Under the pieces are notes generated by a model. It worked only from the letters and a program-made list of their open reading frames with translations, made no database searches and was not told the origin of the DNA. Shown piece by piece: positions 56,295-64,000 of a stretch of DNA of 64,000 bases (position 1 is its first letter; every line of letters begins with the position of its first letter). A program made the position numbers and the translations under genes. Source of the DNA: Caldicellulosiruptor owensensis OL (GTDB taxonomy: Bacteria; Bacillota; Thermoanaerobacteria; Caldicellulosiruptorales; Caldicellulosiruptoraceae); the NCBI RefSeq assembly GCF_000166335.1, contig NC_014657.1:984501-1048500 (forward strand), read 5' to 3'.

Positions 56295-56888
56295 ATGGTG
56301 GTTGGAGAGATAATAGATGTCTCTTTTACTCAGCTTACATGTGAGGCAAAAGATTTAAACAATGTACCTACTCCAGGGAAATTTATAAAGTTTCACTTGG
56401 ATGATTATACAGTTATTGGTTGTGTTATAAGATATGATATAGGCAGTATCTCTGAGGGAGGGTATCCAAGAGCTTTATGGAAATCTCCAGAAGAGATAAA
56501 GAGTCAGTATCCACAGATTGATCAGATTTTGAAAGCTTATTTTAAGTGTGTTGTTCTTGGTTACATAGTAGAGGATAAGTATGTTGGGTGTCTTCCCGAC
56601 AGAAGTATAAGACTTCACAGTTTAGTTGAACCGGCAAATGAAAGAGAAATTCTTCTTGCTACGCAAAATGGTCTTTTTCTAAATTCGGTGCTAAAAACAA
56701 AGGATGTTGATATTGCTGAGGTTGTTCCATGGATGCTTTTTTTTGCATATATTGCAAGAGGAAAAGATTATCACTATTTGGAACAGATGGGAAAGGCTTT
56801 AAATGCTTATTTAAAATATGACCTGAATCTTCTTGAGCCTATAATTGAGAGATTAGAAAATCTAATAATGACAGTACAGGAAAGGTGA
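56295..56888 (+). CDS. Uncharacterised protein with HAS-barrel-like N-terminus, between nurA and herA
   Basis: A 197-residue protein. Residues 1-50 (VGEIIDVSFTQLTCEAKD, VPTPGKFIKFHLDDYTVIGCVIR) look like the small beta-barrel found at the N-terminus of HerA and ATP synthase subunits. Residues 55-115 include a mixed segment (PRALWKSPEEIKSQYPQI) and VGCLPDRSIRLHSLV; the C-terminal third is helical. No catalytic motif is visible. It is 17 nt after nurA and 7 nt before herA, so it is very probably a component or adaptor of the same complex. The assignment is from pattern and position, not from a known family name. Confidence 0.75.
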   Translation: MVVGEIIDVSFTQLTCEAKDLNNVPTPGKFIKFHLDDYTVIGCVIRYDIGSISEGGYPRALWKSPEEIKSQYPQIDQILKAYFKCVVLGYIVEDKYVGCLPDRSIRLHSLVEPANEREILLATQNGLFLNSVLKTKDVDIAEVVPWMLFFAYIARGKDYHYLEQMGKALNAYLKYDLNLLEPIIERLENLIMTVQER

Positions 56889-56895
56889 TTGAGAT

Positions 56896-58560
56896 ATGTC
56901 AGGCAGTATATATGAAGAAAACAAAATTGGCAAAATCATAGGTGGTTCTTACTCTGAAGGTCTTGCAATAAAGGTAGAAGATGATTCTGTGGTAGAAAAT
57001 ACAAGAATAGGTGCAATTCTCGTCAGTCAAACAGAAAAAAGAAAGTATTATTGTATGCTTACTGACATGGTAATAGAAGGTATGAATAAACAGGCATTGT
57101 CAGAACTTCCGCGAGGAAACTCAAGCTCGCTTTTGAGCAGGATTACAAGAGGAACCTCTATTTATAATGTGTTCAAGGCACAACCAGTTCTTTCATATGA
57201 CCTTGAAGAAAAGAAAAATCAGCCGATAAGAAACATACCACCTCATGCTTCAAGTGTCAGAAGAGCTACGTATGATGATATTTCAGATGTATTTGGGAGT
57301 TTCGAAAAAAATCCAAAACGTTTTTTTCCAGTTGGAAGTGTTCTTGACATGGATGAAAGTTCAACAGTATGCATCGATATGGAAAGATTTATTGAACGAA
57401 GCAGTGGCATTTACGGGAGGACTGGAACTGGAAAATCGTTTATTGCAAGATTGATAATGGCTGGAATTATACTCTGCGATAAAGCTTCACTTCTCATTTT
57501 TGATGCTCATTCAGACCATGGACCTGATCTTGTTGACGAAGAAAACAGACATGTTAAAGGTCTGAAAAGTCTTTTTGGAAGTAAAGTCCAGATAATGACA
57601 ATTGAAAATTCCTCATCAATGGCAGGTATTTTGCCGATTGAGATTGATGTTAGAGATGTTGAGATCGAGGATATTTTATCAATTGCAGAAGAGCTAAAAC
57701 TCAATGAGACAGCACAACAGGTTATGATTGCACTTAAAAACAGGTTAGAAACAGAAGGTAAACACTGGCTTGAAGAGATACTTGTAAATGGTGAAGACTT
57801 AGCAGAAAGGTTTAAAGACAGTGAAGCTGTTGTCAACAGAAGTTCACTTTTAGCGCTTATTAGAAAACTTTCTGTGTTAAAAGAATTGCCCTACCTTAAA
57901 TACGGCAGACGACCTGGTACAAACTCAATTGATGTTATTTTGAATTATCTTCAAAGAGGTATTAGCGTTGATATAACATTTAGCAAAAGTGATAAATTAC
58001 TTCATTATCTTTTTGTTACAAATGTATTATCAAGACGTATTTACCATAGATACATGGAGATGTATGAAAAATATGCTTCAAACAAGCAAAAGTATCCTTC
58101 TCCAAGGCCACTTGTGATTGCAATTGAAGAAGCACACAGATTTTTATCGCCCGATGTTGCAAAACAGACAATATTTGGAACAATAGCAAGAGAGATGAGA
58201 AAAGCAAAGGTAAGCCTTATGTGTATAGACCAGAGACCTTCTCAGATAGACAGTGAGATTGCATCACAAATTGGAACAAGAGTTATTTTATCTCTTTCTG
58301 ATGAAGCTGACATTGCTAGTGCACTTGCTGGTATGAAGAACAGCAAACAGCTAAGATCAATTATAGAGTCACTTGATTCAAAACAGCAGGCTTTATTGAT
58401 AGGTCATGCAGTCCCTATGCCAATTGCAATAAAGACAAGAGGGTATGATAATAGCTTTTATGATTTTGTTTCAATTTATGCCCAAAAACATGAGGTGGAC
58501 GAAAAGTACGAAAAAACGATAGAGGTATCTAAGAAGTGGCTTGATGAGATGGGCTATTAA
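56896..58560 (+). CDS. herA: HerA-type hexameric DNA translocase
   Basis: HerA is a FtsK-like ATPase that drives NurA on DNA ends. The N-terminal HAS barrel (residues about 8-100) is followed by Walker A GRTGTGKS (174-181), the IFDAHSDHG strand, Walker B LVIAIEEAHRF (Glu411-412), a sensor/Q-like MCIDQRPSQID and a C-terminal GHAVPMPIAIKTR strand that closes the ring. It is 554 residues, typical for HerA. GTGATTGAGAT lies upstream of the ATG. In archaea herA and nurA flank mre11 and rad50, as here. Confidence 0.92.
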   Translation: MSGSIYEENKIGKIIGGSYSEGLAIKVEDDSVVENTRIGAILVSQTEKRKYYCMLTDMVIEGMNKQALSELPRGNSSSLLSRITRGTSIYNVFKAQPVLSYDLEEKKNQPIRNIPPHASSVRRATYDDISDVFGSFEKNPKRFFPVGSVLDMDESSTVCIDMERFIERSSGIYGRTGTGKSFIARLIMAGIILCDKASLLIFDAHSDHGPDLVDEENRHVKGLKSLFGSKVQIMTIENSSSMAGILPIEIDVRDVEIEDILSIAEELKLNETAQQVMIALKNRLETEGKHWLEEILVNGEDLAERFKDSEAVVNRSSLLALIRKLSVLKELPYLKYGRRPGTNSIDVILNYLQRGISVDITFSKSDKLLHYLFVTNVLSRRIYHRYMEMYEKYASNKQKYPSPRPLVIAIEEAHRFLSPDVAKQTIFGTIAREMRKAKVSLMCIDQRPSQIDSEIASQIGTRVILSLSDEADIASALAGMKNSKQLRSIIESLDSKQQALLIGHAVPMPIAIKTRGYDNSFYDFVSIYAQKHEVDEKYEKTIEVSKKWLDEMGY

Positions 58561-58586
58561 AAATTTTTCTAAAGAGGGATAATAAA

Positions 58587-59849
58587 ATGGCAATAAGAGG
58601 AGTTCATACAGCTGATCTTCATTTTGGTGTAACAACTTACAGCCGCGAAACCCCGGATGGGCTTGGCTCACGTGTACATGATTTTTTCAAAACATTTGAC
58701 AGGATACTGGAGTTTATACGAGAAAACAGTATTGATCTTTTGCTTATAACAGGCGATATTTTTAAAGACAGAGAACCAAACTCTACGCTGAGGAATATGT
58801 TTTACAAGAGGGTTGTGGATATTTCAAAAGGAGGCGTTTTGGTGGCAATAGTGCCAGGCAATCATGATATGCATCCGTTTGAGACAAAAGATCATTCTGT
58901 GAAGGTTTTTGAAATATTCGACCAGCCAAACATTGTTGTGATGGACAGACCTTTTGAAACCAGAGAATTTGAAATAAGAGGTGAAAAGCTTCGCATTGTG
59001 GCTGTGCCATACCTTTATCTTGAAAGGTTTGTGGATGAGACATTTCCTCAAAAGACAGAAGAGATTGATATGATAGCAGCCAATTTTTTTGAGAAAAAAC
59101 TAAGCCAGGTTTTGGACTCTTCAGAAGATAATATTCCTACAATTCTTGCAGGACATTTTACTGTAGTAGAGGCGCAGATTGGCAGTGAAAGATCAATTAT
59201 GCTTGGCAAAGACATAAAAGTGCCTCTTTCTTGCCTTTTAAATCCAAAGTTAAAATTTGTTGCGCTGGGTCACATTCATAAACCTCAAATTTTGCATGCA
59301 GCAAACCCTACTGTGTTGTATTGTGGCTCGCCTGACAGGATAGATTTTTCTGAAGCAAACGACAGCAAGGGGTTTGTTGTGTTTGAGATAGACAAAGATG
59401 ATTTTAGGTTTGAGTTTCAACCAGTTAAGGTAAGACCTTTTTGCCAGTTGGAGATTGATGTGTTTGAAGACGAAGTAGAAAATCTCACCAAAAAGCTTCT
59501 TGACAAAATAGAAGAGAAAATACAAGTGTTTGAGCAAAATACTTCAAATAGTATTCAGGTGTCGGTTGTAAAGCTCATAATAAAAACTCAAAGTTTGATA
59601 AAAGAAAAGATTGATGTTGGACTTGTTGAAAGGTTTTTGAGAGACAGATGTTTTGTTTTAGCGCCTATCGAAATTGAGGTAGTTGACTCAAAGAAAGATT
59701 TTAGAATTGCTGAGGTTGATGAAAAGTCAGACCCTGTTGATGCATTTGAAAAGTTTTTATCAGCAAGCCAGAAATACAGGGGTATAGAGAATAAAGATAA
59801 GGTTGTATCAGAATTTAAAAAGCTTTTGTATGAAGTTCAGGAAAAATGA
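58587..59849 (+). CDS. mre11: Mre11/SbcD-type DNA repair nuclease
   Basis: A Mn-dependent phosphodiesterase that processes DNA ends with Rad50. Five phosphoesterase motifs are in order: HTADLHFG, TGDIFKDRE, VPGNHDMHP, AGHFT and GHIHKPQ. HTADLHFG is closer to archaeal Mre11 than the HTSDWHLG usual in SbcD. The C-terminal 130 residues form the capping and Rad50-binding parts. At 420 residues it is normal. It lies 26 nt after herA. Confidence 0.93.
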   Translation: MAIRGVHTADLHFGVTTYSRETPDGLGSRVHDFFKTFDRILEFIRENSIDLLLITGDIFKDREPNSTLRNMFYKRVVDISKGGVLVAIVPGNHDMHPFETKDHSVKVFEIFDQPNIVVMDRPFETREFEIRGEKLRIVAVPYLYLERFVDETFPQKTEEIDMIAANFFEKKLSQVLDSSEDNIPTILAGHFTVVEAQIGSERSIMLGKDIKVPLSCLLNPKLKFVALGHIHKPQILHAANPTVLYCGSPDRIDFSEANDSKGFVVFEIDKDDFRFEFQPVKVRPFCQLEIDVFEDEVENLTKKLLDKIEEKIQVFEQNTSNSIQVSVVKLIIKTQSLIKEKIDVGLVERFLRDRCFVLAPIEIEVVDSKKDFRIAEVDEKSDPVDAFEKFLSASQKYRGIENKDKVVSEFKKLLYEVQEK

Positions 59850-59876
59850 AAGCACAGCAAGAGGTGGGGATGATAT

Positions 59877-62450
59877 TTGAGACCTCTTTTTTTGAGGGTT
59901 GAAAATTTCAAATCATACAAGGATACTCAGAACGAGATTGATTTTAGCAATATAAAAGTAGCTTGTATAATAGGTAAAAACGGCAATGGAAAATCTTCTA
60001 TTGCAGAGGCAATTGCCTGGGCACTTTTTGGCGAGTTTGAAAGACTTCAAACAGGAAAACGAGGAAAAGTTGCAGAAACAGAGTATATAAACTCACATAG
60101 GGATTATATGCAGGTTGAATTTGAATTTGAGTTGAATAAGACCATATATAAAGTTGTGAGAAGACTTGACAGGAAAGGAAAAAAGTATCTTTCACTCTTT
60201 GTTAAAAAAGGAGACAGTCTTATACCTATAAATGAAGCAACTTACACCCAGACTCAAGTAAAGCTTCAGAATATTTTGGGAATAGATTTTAACGTCTTTT
60301 TGCACTCAGCATATCTTTCTCAAAAACGAACAGAAGATTTTTTGCTGTCATCCCCTGAAGACAGGCGTGAAGTTCTTGCGAAGATATTGAACTTGAGTGT
60401 TTATGACAGGATAAACGAGCTTGCGAAAGAAAAACGAAAAGAAATAAAGGTTTTGCTGGATATAAAGAACAGAGAAATAGACGAAGAAAATAAGATTTTG
60501 TCAGAGGAAGAGTCTATAAAATCTTTAGTGGCTGATTTGGAAAAGAAGAGAATCACAATAGAAGCTGAATTAAACGGTTTGAGAAATAGACTAAATGCCT
60601 TTATTTCGCAGAGGTCTGAAATAGAACAAAAACTTGATATATTAAATCAGAAAAAGAATGAAATGATAGAACTTCAAAGAAAAGCTGATGAGATAAGGTA
60701 TAAGTTTGATGCTGCGAGAAAAGAGCTTTTAAAAATTGAAGAAAAGTTAAAGGAAGAAGATAAGATAACTGCAATGGTTAAAGAGTACGAGATGATAAAA
60801 GAAAAGGTTGAACTTAAGAGAAAGGATTATGAAAAGTATCTTGAGCTCAAAAACAAAATGGTTTTATGTGAAAGGGATATAAAAAACAAAATAGATCAGA
60901 AAAAGATATTTGAAAAAAATATTGAAGAGAGTAATTTACAGCTGAATAAAGAAACTTCTGAGATTTCAAAGTATGAGGAAGAGATGAAAAAAGTGGAGGT
61001 AGAAATTTCGAAGGTCGAAAATGAGCTGGGAAAAGTAAAGCAGTATAAACAGGAACAAGAGAAAAAAAGAGAGGAAATAGTAAAACATGAAAAATTGTTG
61101 GAGGTAGTGGAGAACAAATTAAAAGAACTTGCTTCAAGTTACAGACTTATAGAGGCAAATCAGGGAAGGTGCCCAGTATGCTTGCGTCAAATTAATGGTC
61201 AGGAAGAAAAAGAACATATAAAAAATGAAATTGCAGCCCAGGGAAAAGAATTTAAACAAAGAAGAGATAGTTTGACCAAAAAACTTGAAATTCTGAGAAA
61301 AGAGTTTTCTGAGCTTGAAGAAAAGATAAAAAATGAAGAAATTCTGAGGACAAGAGAAAAGAAGCTTCACGGAATGTTAGAAAATCTTAAGGCTAAGATA
61401 GACCAAAAAACACAAAATATTTCAAATTTACAAAATTCAATAGTTCAGGTAACCCAAAGCATAAAGTTTTGTGAAGAAGAAATAGAAAGGTTAAAAGAAG
61501 AGATGACATACCTAAAAAGAGAAATTTCCATTTTGAGTTTTGATGAGAATTACTACACCCAGCTTTTGCAAAGAGAAAAAGAACTTGAAATATATCAGAG
61601 ACTTTTTAGCGAGCTTACTGTGAACAAGGTGAAAGCTGAGAATTTAAAAAAGGGGATACTTGAGTATCAAGAACAGGAAAAAGAGATTTTGAAAAAGGTT
61701 GAGGATTTAAAGCATGAGATAGCAAATTTATCTACTTTTGCGCATGCTGTGATGCTTGAAAAGGTAAAGTCAGATATTCTGACCTGTGAAAGTAAGATAA
61801 AAAATCTTCAAGAAAGTCTCAATTCTGTTTTAAAAGAATTGGGAATCCTTGAGCAGAAACTAAATCAGATTGAAGAGGCAAAAGAGAAGCTCTCAAGGCT
61901 TGAAAGTGAAATAGAAGAGATGAAAAAAAAGATTGAAATATACGATATAATAATAGATATCACCGGGCCTGATGGAATAAAAAACGAGATAATTGCAAAT
62001 ACATTACCGCAAATAAGAGATGAGGCAAACAAATTTTTAAAGATCCTGACAAATGGAGCATTTTCAATAGACTTTAAAACTCAAAGAGAAACAACATCTG
62101 GCAAAACAATAGAGACCCTTCAAATAGAGATCTCTGATGCAAGTGGGACAAGAAACTATGAACTTTTTTCAGGTGGTGAGCTTTTCAGGATAAATTTTGC
62201 GATAAGAATAGCTCTTTCAAAAGTTTTGCTTAAAAGATCGGGTGCTTCCATAAGAATGCTGATTTTAGACGAAGGATTTGGTTCTCAGGATGAAGAGGGT
62301 AAAGACCACATTGTCGAGTGTCTGAATAGAATCAAAGACCAGTTTGACACTATACTTGTTATAACACACATTGAAGATTTAATGGATGCCTTTGACCAGA
62401 AGATTATTGTTAAAAAAGATATGGAAGGTTCTAAAATTTTTGTTGTATAA
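59877..62450 (+). CDS. rad50: Rad50/SbcC-type SMC-like ATPase
   Basis: The ATP-driven clamp partner of Mre11. Walker A is IIGKNGNGKSS; the Q-loop is at LHSAYLSQKRTEDFLL; two long coiled coils flank a zinc hook, CPVC (Cys432, Cys435), at mid-protein. The signature FSGGELFRINFAI and Walker B MLILDEGFGSQDEEGKD close the site. At 857 residues it is in the archaeal Rad50 range and shorter than E. coli SbcC. The start is TTG 59877 with GAGGTGGGGATG upstream. Confidence 0.94.
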   Translation: MRPLFLRVENFKSYKDTQNEIDFSNIKVACIIGKNGNGKSSIAEAIAWALFGEFERLQTGKRGKVAETEYINSHRDYMQVEFEFELNKTIYKVVRRLDRKGKKYLSLFVKKGDSLIPINEATYTQTQVKLQNILGIDFNVFLHSAYLSQKRTEDFLLSSPEDRREVLAKILNLSVYDRINELAKEKRKEIKVLLDIKNREIDEENKILSEEESIKSLVADLEKKRITIEAELNGLRNRLNAFISQRSEIEQKLDILNQKKNEMIELQRKADEIRYKFDAARKELLKIEEKLKEEDKITAMVKEYEMIKEKVELKRKDYEKYLELKNKMVLCERDIKNKIDQKKIFEKNIEESNLQLNKETSEISKYEEEMKKVEVEISKVENELGKVKQYKQEQEKKREEIVKHEKLLEVVENKLKELASSYRLIEANQGRCPVCLRQINGQEEKEHIKNEIAAQGKEFKQRRDSLTKKLEILRKEFSELEEKIKNEEILRTREKKLHGMLENLKAKIDQKTQNISNLQNSIVQVTQSIKFCEEEIERLKEEMTYLKREISILSFDENYYTQLLQREKELEIYQRLFSELTVNKVKAENLKKGILEYQEQEKEILKKVEDLKHEIANLSTFAHAVMLEKVKSDILTCESKIKNLQESLNSVLKELGILEQKLNQIEEAKEKLSRLESEIEEMKKKIEIYDIIIDITGPDGIKNEIIANTLPQIRDEANKFLKILTNGAFSIDFKTQRETTSGKTIETLQIEISDASGTRNYELFSGGELFRINFAIRIALSKVLLKRSGASIRMLILDEGFGSQDEEGKDHIVECLNRIKDQFDTILVITHIEDLMDAFDQKIIVKKDMEGSKIFVV

Positions 62451-62500
62451 TATTAAAGTATTTCTTTGAAATAAACGATGAACAAGGAGGTAAAAGTTTA

Positions 62501-62842
62501 ATGGCAAAAAATAGATTTCCTGGGCTTGGTGGTGGTTTTAATATAAATCAGCTCCAGAAACAGGCAAAAAAGATGCAAGAGGAAATAGAAAAATTGCAGG
62601 AGGAATTAAATCAAAAAGAGATTGAGGTAAGCAGCGGCGGTGGTGCTGTCAAAGTTATTATCAATGGTAAAAAAGAGGTAAAAAGTATTCAGATATTACC
62701 CGAGGTTGTTGACCCTGAAGATATAGAAACTTTACAGGATTTGATAGTTGCATGTGTAAATGAAGCTATAAGAAAGGTTGATAAGATGGTAGAAGAAGAG
62801 ATGCAAAAAGTTACAGGGTTTGGTATCCCAGGTCTTTTTTAA
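62501..62842 (+). CDS. YbaB/EbfC nucleoid-associated protein
   Basis: A small DNA-binding dimer usually encoded with recR. Residues 1-20 carry FPGLGGGFN; the QLQKQAKKMQEEIEKLQEELNQKEIEVSSGGGAVKVIINGKKEV block is diagnostic. It has 113 residues. AAGGAGG is 11 nt before the ATG. It lies 50 nt after rad50 and 18 nt before recR. Confidence 0.93.
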   Translation: MAKNRFPGLGGGFNINQLQKQAKKMQEEIEKLQEELNQKEIEVSSGGGAVKVIINGKKEVKSIQILPEVVDPEDIETLQDLIVACVNEAIRKVDKMVEEEMQKVTGFGIPGLF

Positions 62843-62860
62843 AACGAGGTTGAGATAAAG

Positions 62861-63460
62861 ATGCAGAATAAAGAAACTTCTATATCAAAACTCGTTCAGC
62901 AGCTTGAAAAGCTTCCAGGTATTGGTCAGAAGACCGCCCAGAGACTTGCGTTTTACATCATAAATATGAAAACTGAAGATGTCAAAGCACTTGCTGATGC
63001 TATCTTGAGTGCTAAAATTAGCACAAAACTATGCAAGGTATGCTGTAACTTTACAGAAGAAGAAGTATGTCCTATATGTAAAGATGAAAAGAGAGATAGA
63101 AGTGTTATATGTGTTGTAGAAGAACCACAGGATGTTGCAGCGCTTGAAAGAGTAAAGGAATATAAAGGACTTTACCATGTGCTCCACGGTGCAATATCCC
63201 CGCTCAAAGGTAAATACCCTGAACAGCTTACAATTGATGTTCTGTTAAAGAGACTTTCTGACCCAGCAATAAAAGAGGTTATAATTGCTACAAATCCTGA
63301 TGTTGACGGTGAAGCAACAGCCTCCTACTTAGCGCGGCTTATAAAACCAATGGGTATCAAGGTTACAAGAATTGCCAGGGGTATTCCTGTTGGCGGTGAT
63401 ATCGAGTACGCTGATGAGGTTACAATTCTCAAAGCAATAGAAGGAAGAAGAGAAATTTAG
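62861..63460 (+). CDS. recR: Recombination mediator RecR
   Basis: RecR forms a ring clamp and, with RecFO, loads RecA at gaps. It has an N-terminal HhH ([17 protein letters not shown]), a four-Cys zinc finger ([19 protein letters not shown]), a toprim core ([26 protein letters not shown]) and a Walker-like C-terminus ([17 protein letters not shown]). Its 199 residues are standard. Its position directly behind the HerA-NurA-Mre11-Rad50 genes clusters two steps of recombinational repair. Confidence 0.96.
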   Translation: MQNKETSISKLVQQLEKLPGIGQKTAQRLAFYIINMKTEDVKALADAILSAKISTKLCKVCCNFTEEEVCPICKDEKRDRSVICVVEEPQDVAALERVKEYKGLYHVLHGAISPLKGKYPEQLTIDVLLKRLSDPAIKEVIIATNPDVDGEATASYLARLIKPMGIKVTRIARGIPVGGDIEYADEVTILKAIEGRREI

Positions 63461-63533
63461 TAGTATATTAAATAAAATATTGGTGCATAATATATAAAAG
63501 AAGCTTTGTAGACGAGGTAAACTGTAAATTAAT

Positions 63534-63782
63534 ATGAATGTGGATATTTTAAATGCAGTATCAAATCAATTTGCAGATGAAGTAAACAAAGAGATGAATA
63601 TACAAATAAGAAATGACTATGAACCCCTACTTAGATACGTAAAAGGTTTGCTTGCATCAGCAAACACCCTTTTTAATTTCGCTTCTGATCAAGACCTTAT
63701 AGAGATAGCTATTTATCAGCAAATTCTTGCTGAAAAATGGTTAAACTACCTGTATAAGATTTTCAAACAGAACCCTCACTAA
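63534..63782 (+). CDS. YaaL/DUF2508 family small protein
   Basis: An 82-residue helical protein with no catalytic motif. The recR-yaaL-bofA order is conserved in Firmicutes, and this protein (QNPH end, LLASANTLFNFASDQDLIEIAIYQQILAEKWLNYLYK core) fits DUF2508. Function is unknown. It is followed by a terminator. Confidence 0.75.
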   Translation: MNVDILNAVSNQFADEVNKEMNIQIRNDYEPLLRYVKGLLASANTLFNFASDQDLIEIAIYQQILAEKWLNYLYKIFKQNPH

Positions 63783-63800
63783 AAAAGAGGGTTCTTTTTG
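63769..63800 (+). terminator. Terminator after yaaL
   Basis: AGAACCCTC and GAGGGTTCT form a 9-bp stem with a 9-nt loop, followed by TTTTTG; the left arm overlaps the last codons of the gene. Confidence 0.88.
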
Positions 63801-63855
63801 TTTACGGTTTGACATAAATTATATTTAGGAAAACCAAATTTAAGGTGATCTAAAT

Positions 63856-64000
63856 ATGAAACTTTTTGATTTAGTTATAAGATTCATTCTTACAACATGC
63901 TTCATTATCCTTTTTAATCTCTTGTGTGAACCGTATGGTATTCATATTGGATTTAACATAATAAACCTTGCAATTGGAACTTTAATAGGATTTCCCGGTT
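63856..64000 (+). CDS. bofA: BofA-like membrane protein, N-terminal part (cut by window end)
   Basis: The first 48 residues of a small membrane protein: a first helix (LVIRFILTTCFIILFNLL) and the motif IGFNIINLAIGTLIGFPG, typical of BofA, the inhibitor of pro-sigma-K processing in sporulating Firmicutes. AAGGTGATC lies 9 nt before the ATG. The rest lies beyond the window. Gene order behind recR and yaaL supports the call. Confidence 0.78.
   Translation, partial: MKLFDLVIRFILTTCFIILFNLLCEPYGIHIGFNIINLAIGTLIGFPG

Overview
The window looks like a chromosomal segment of an extremely thermophilic, AT-rich, anaerobic Firmicute, most probably Caldicellulosiruptor or a close relative. The inference rests on several things seen together: a full-length reverse gyrase, an energy-converting Ech [NiFe] hydrogenase joined to a complete hyp set, ferredoxin-dependent 2-oxoacid oxidoreductase genes, secreted and cytoplasmic arabinan-degrading enzymes, an L27 precursor with the Firmicute N-terminal extension next to its protease Prp, SAM-I and lysine riboswitches, and a bofA homologue. 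The genus is my inference; no database was searched.

Layout. 1-2.2 kb: argC-argB (minus) behind a promoter carrying an ARG-box-like site. 2.3-5.3 kb: a secreted cell-wall amidase and a convergent HAD phosphatase. 5.4-21.6 kb: one long plus-strand array, echABCDEF-hypABFCDE, a P-loop ATPase, four genes of a VOR/KOR-type oxidoreductase, a VanW protein and a DUF2225 protein. Gaps are so small that much of it may be one transcription unit: the oxidoreductase reduces ferredoxin and Ech would oxidise it to make H2 and pump ions. 21.7-22.3 kb: a coiled-coil protein built on a 21-bp tandem repeat.

22.4-33.3 kb is an accessory sugar region: an ArsR-type regulator with a large C-terminal domain, a decayed insertion sequence, a sugar ABC transporter whose binding-protein gene has a frameshifted signal peptide in this sequence, a GH43 arabinanase, a GH51 arabinofuranosidase and a GH4 glycosidase. 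33.4-47.2 kb is housekeeping: GNAT, ruvCAB-queH, rplU-prp-rpmA, obg, a tiny Cys-rich protein, yhbY, a SAM-riboswitch-controlled metY-metX, an MBL hydrolase, an M19 dipeptidase, an aminotransferase and purB. 47.3-54.4 kb (minus): reverse gyrase, then asd-dapA-dapB-ACT under a lysine riboswitch.

54.5-64 kb: ispF followed by nurA, an uncharacterised HAS-barrel-like gene, herA, mre11 and rad50, then ybaB-recR-yaaL-bofA. The archaeal-style DNA end-resection module in a bacterial chromosome, with an extra undescribed component between nurA and herA, is the most interesting system in the window. Other items worth checking are the compensating homopolymer indels in the sugar-binding protein gene, the insertion sequence separating a good promoter from that operon, a stand-alone double-ACT protein under lysine control, and several strong RNA hairpins inside operons.
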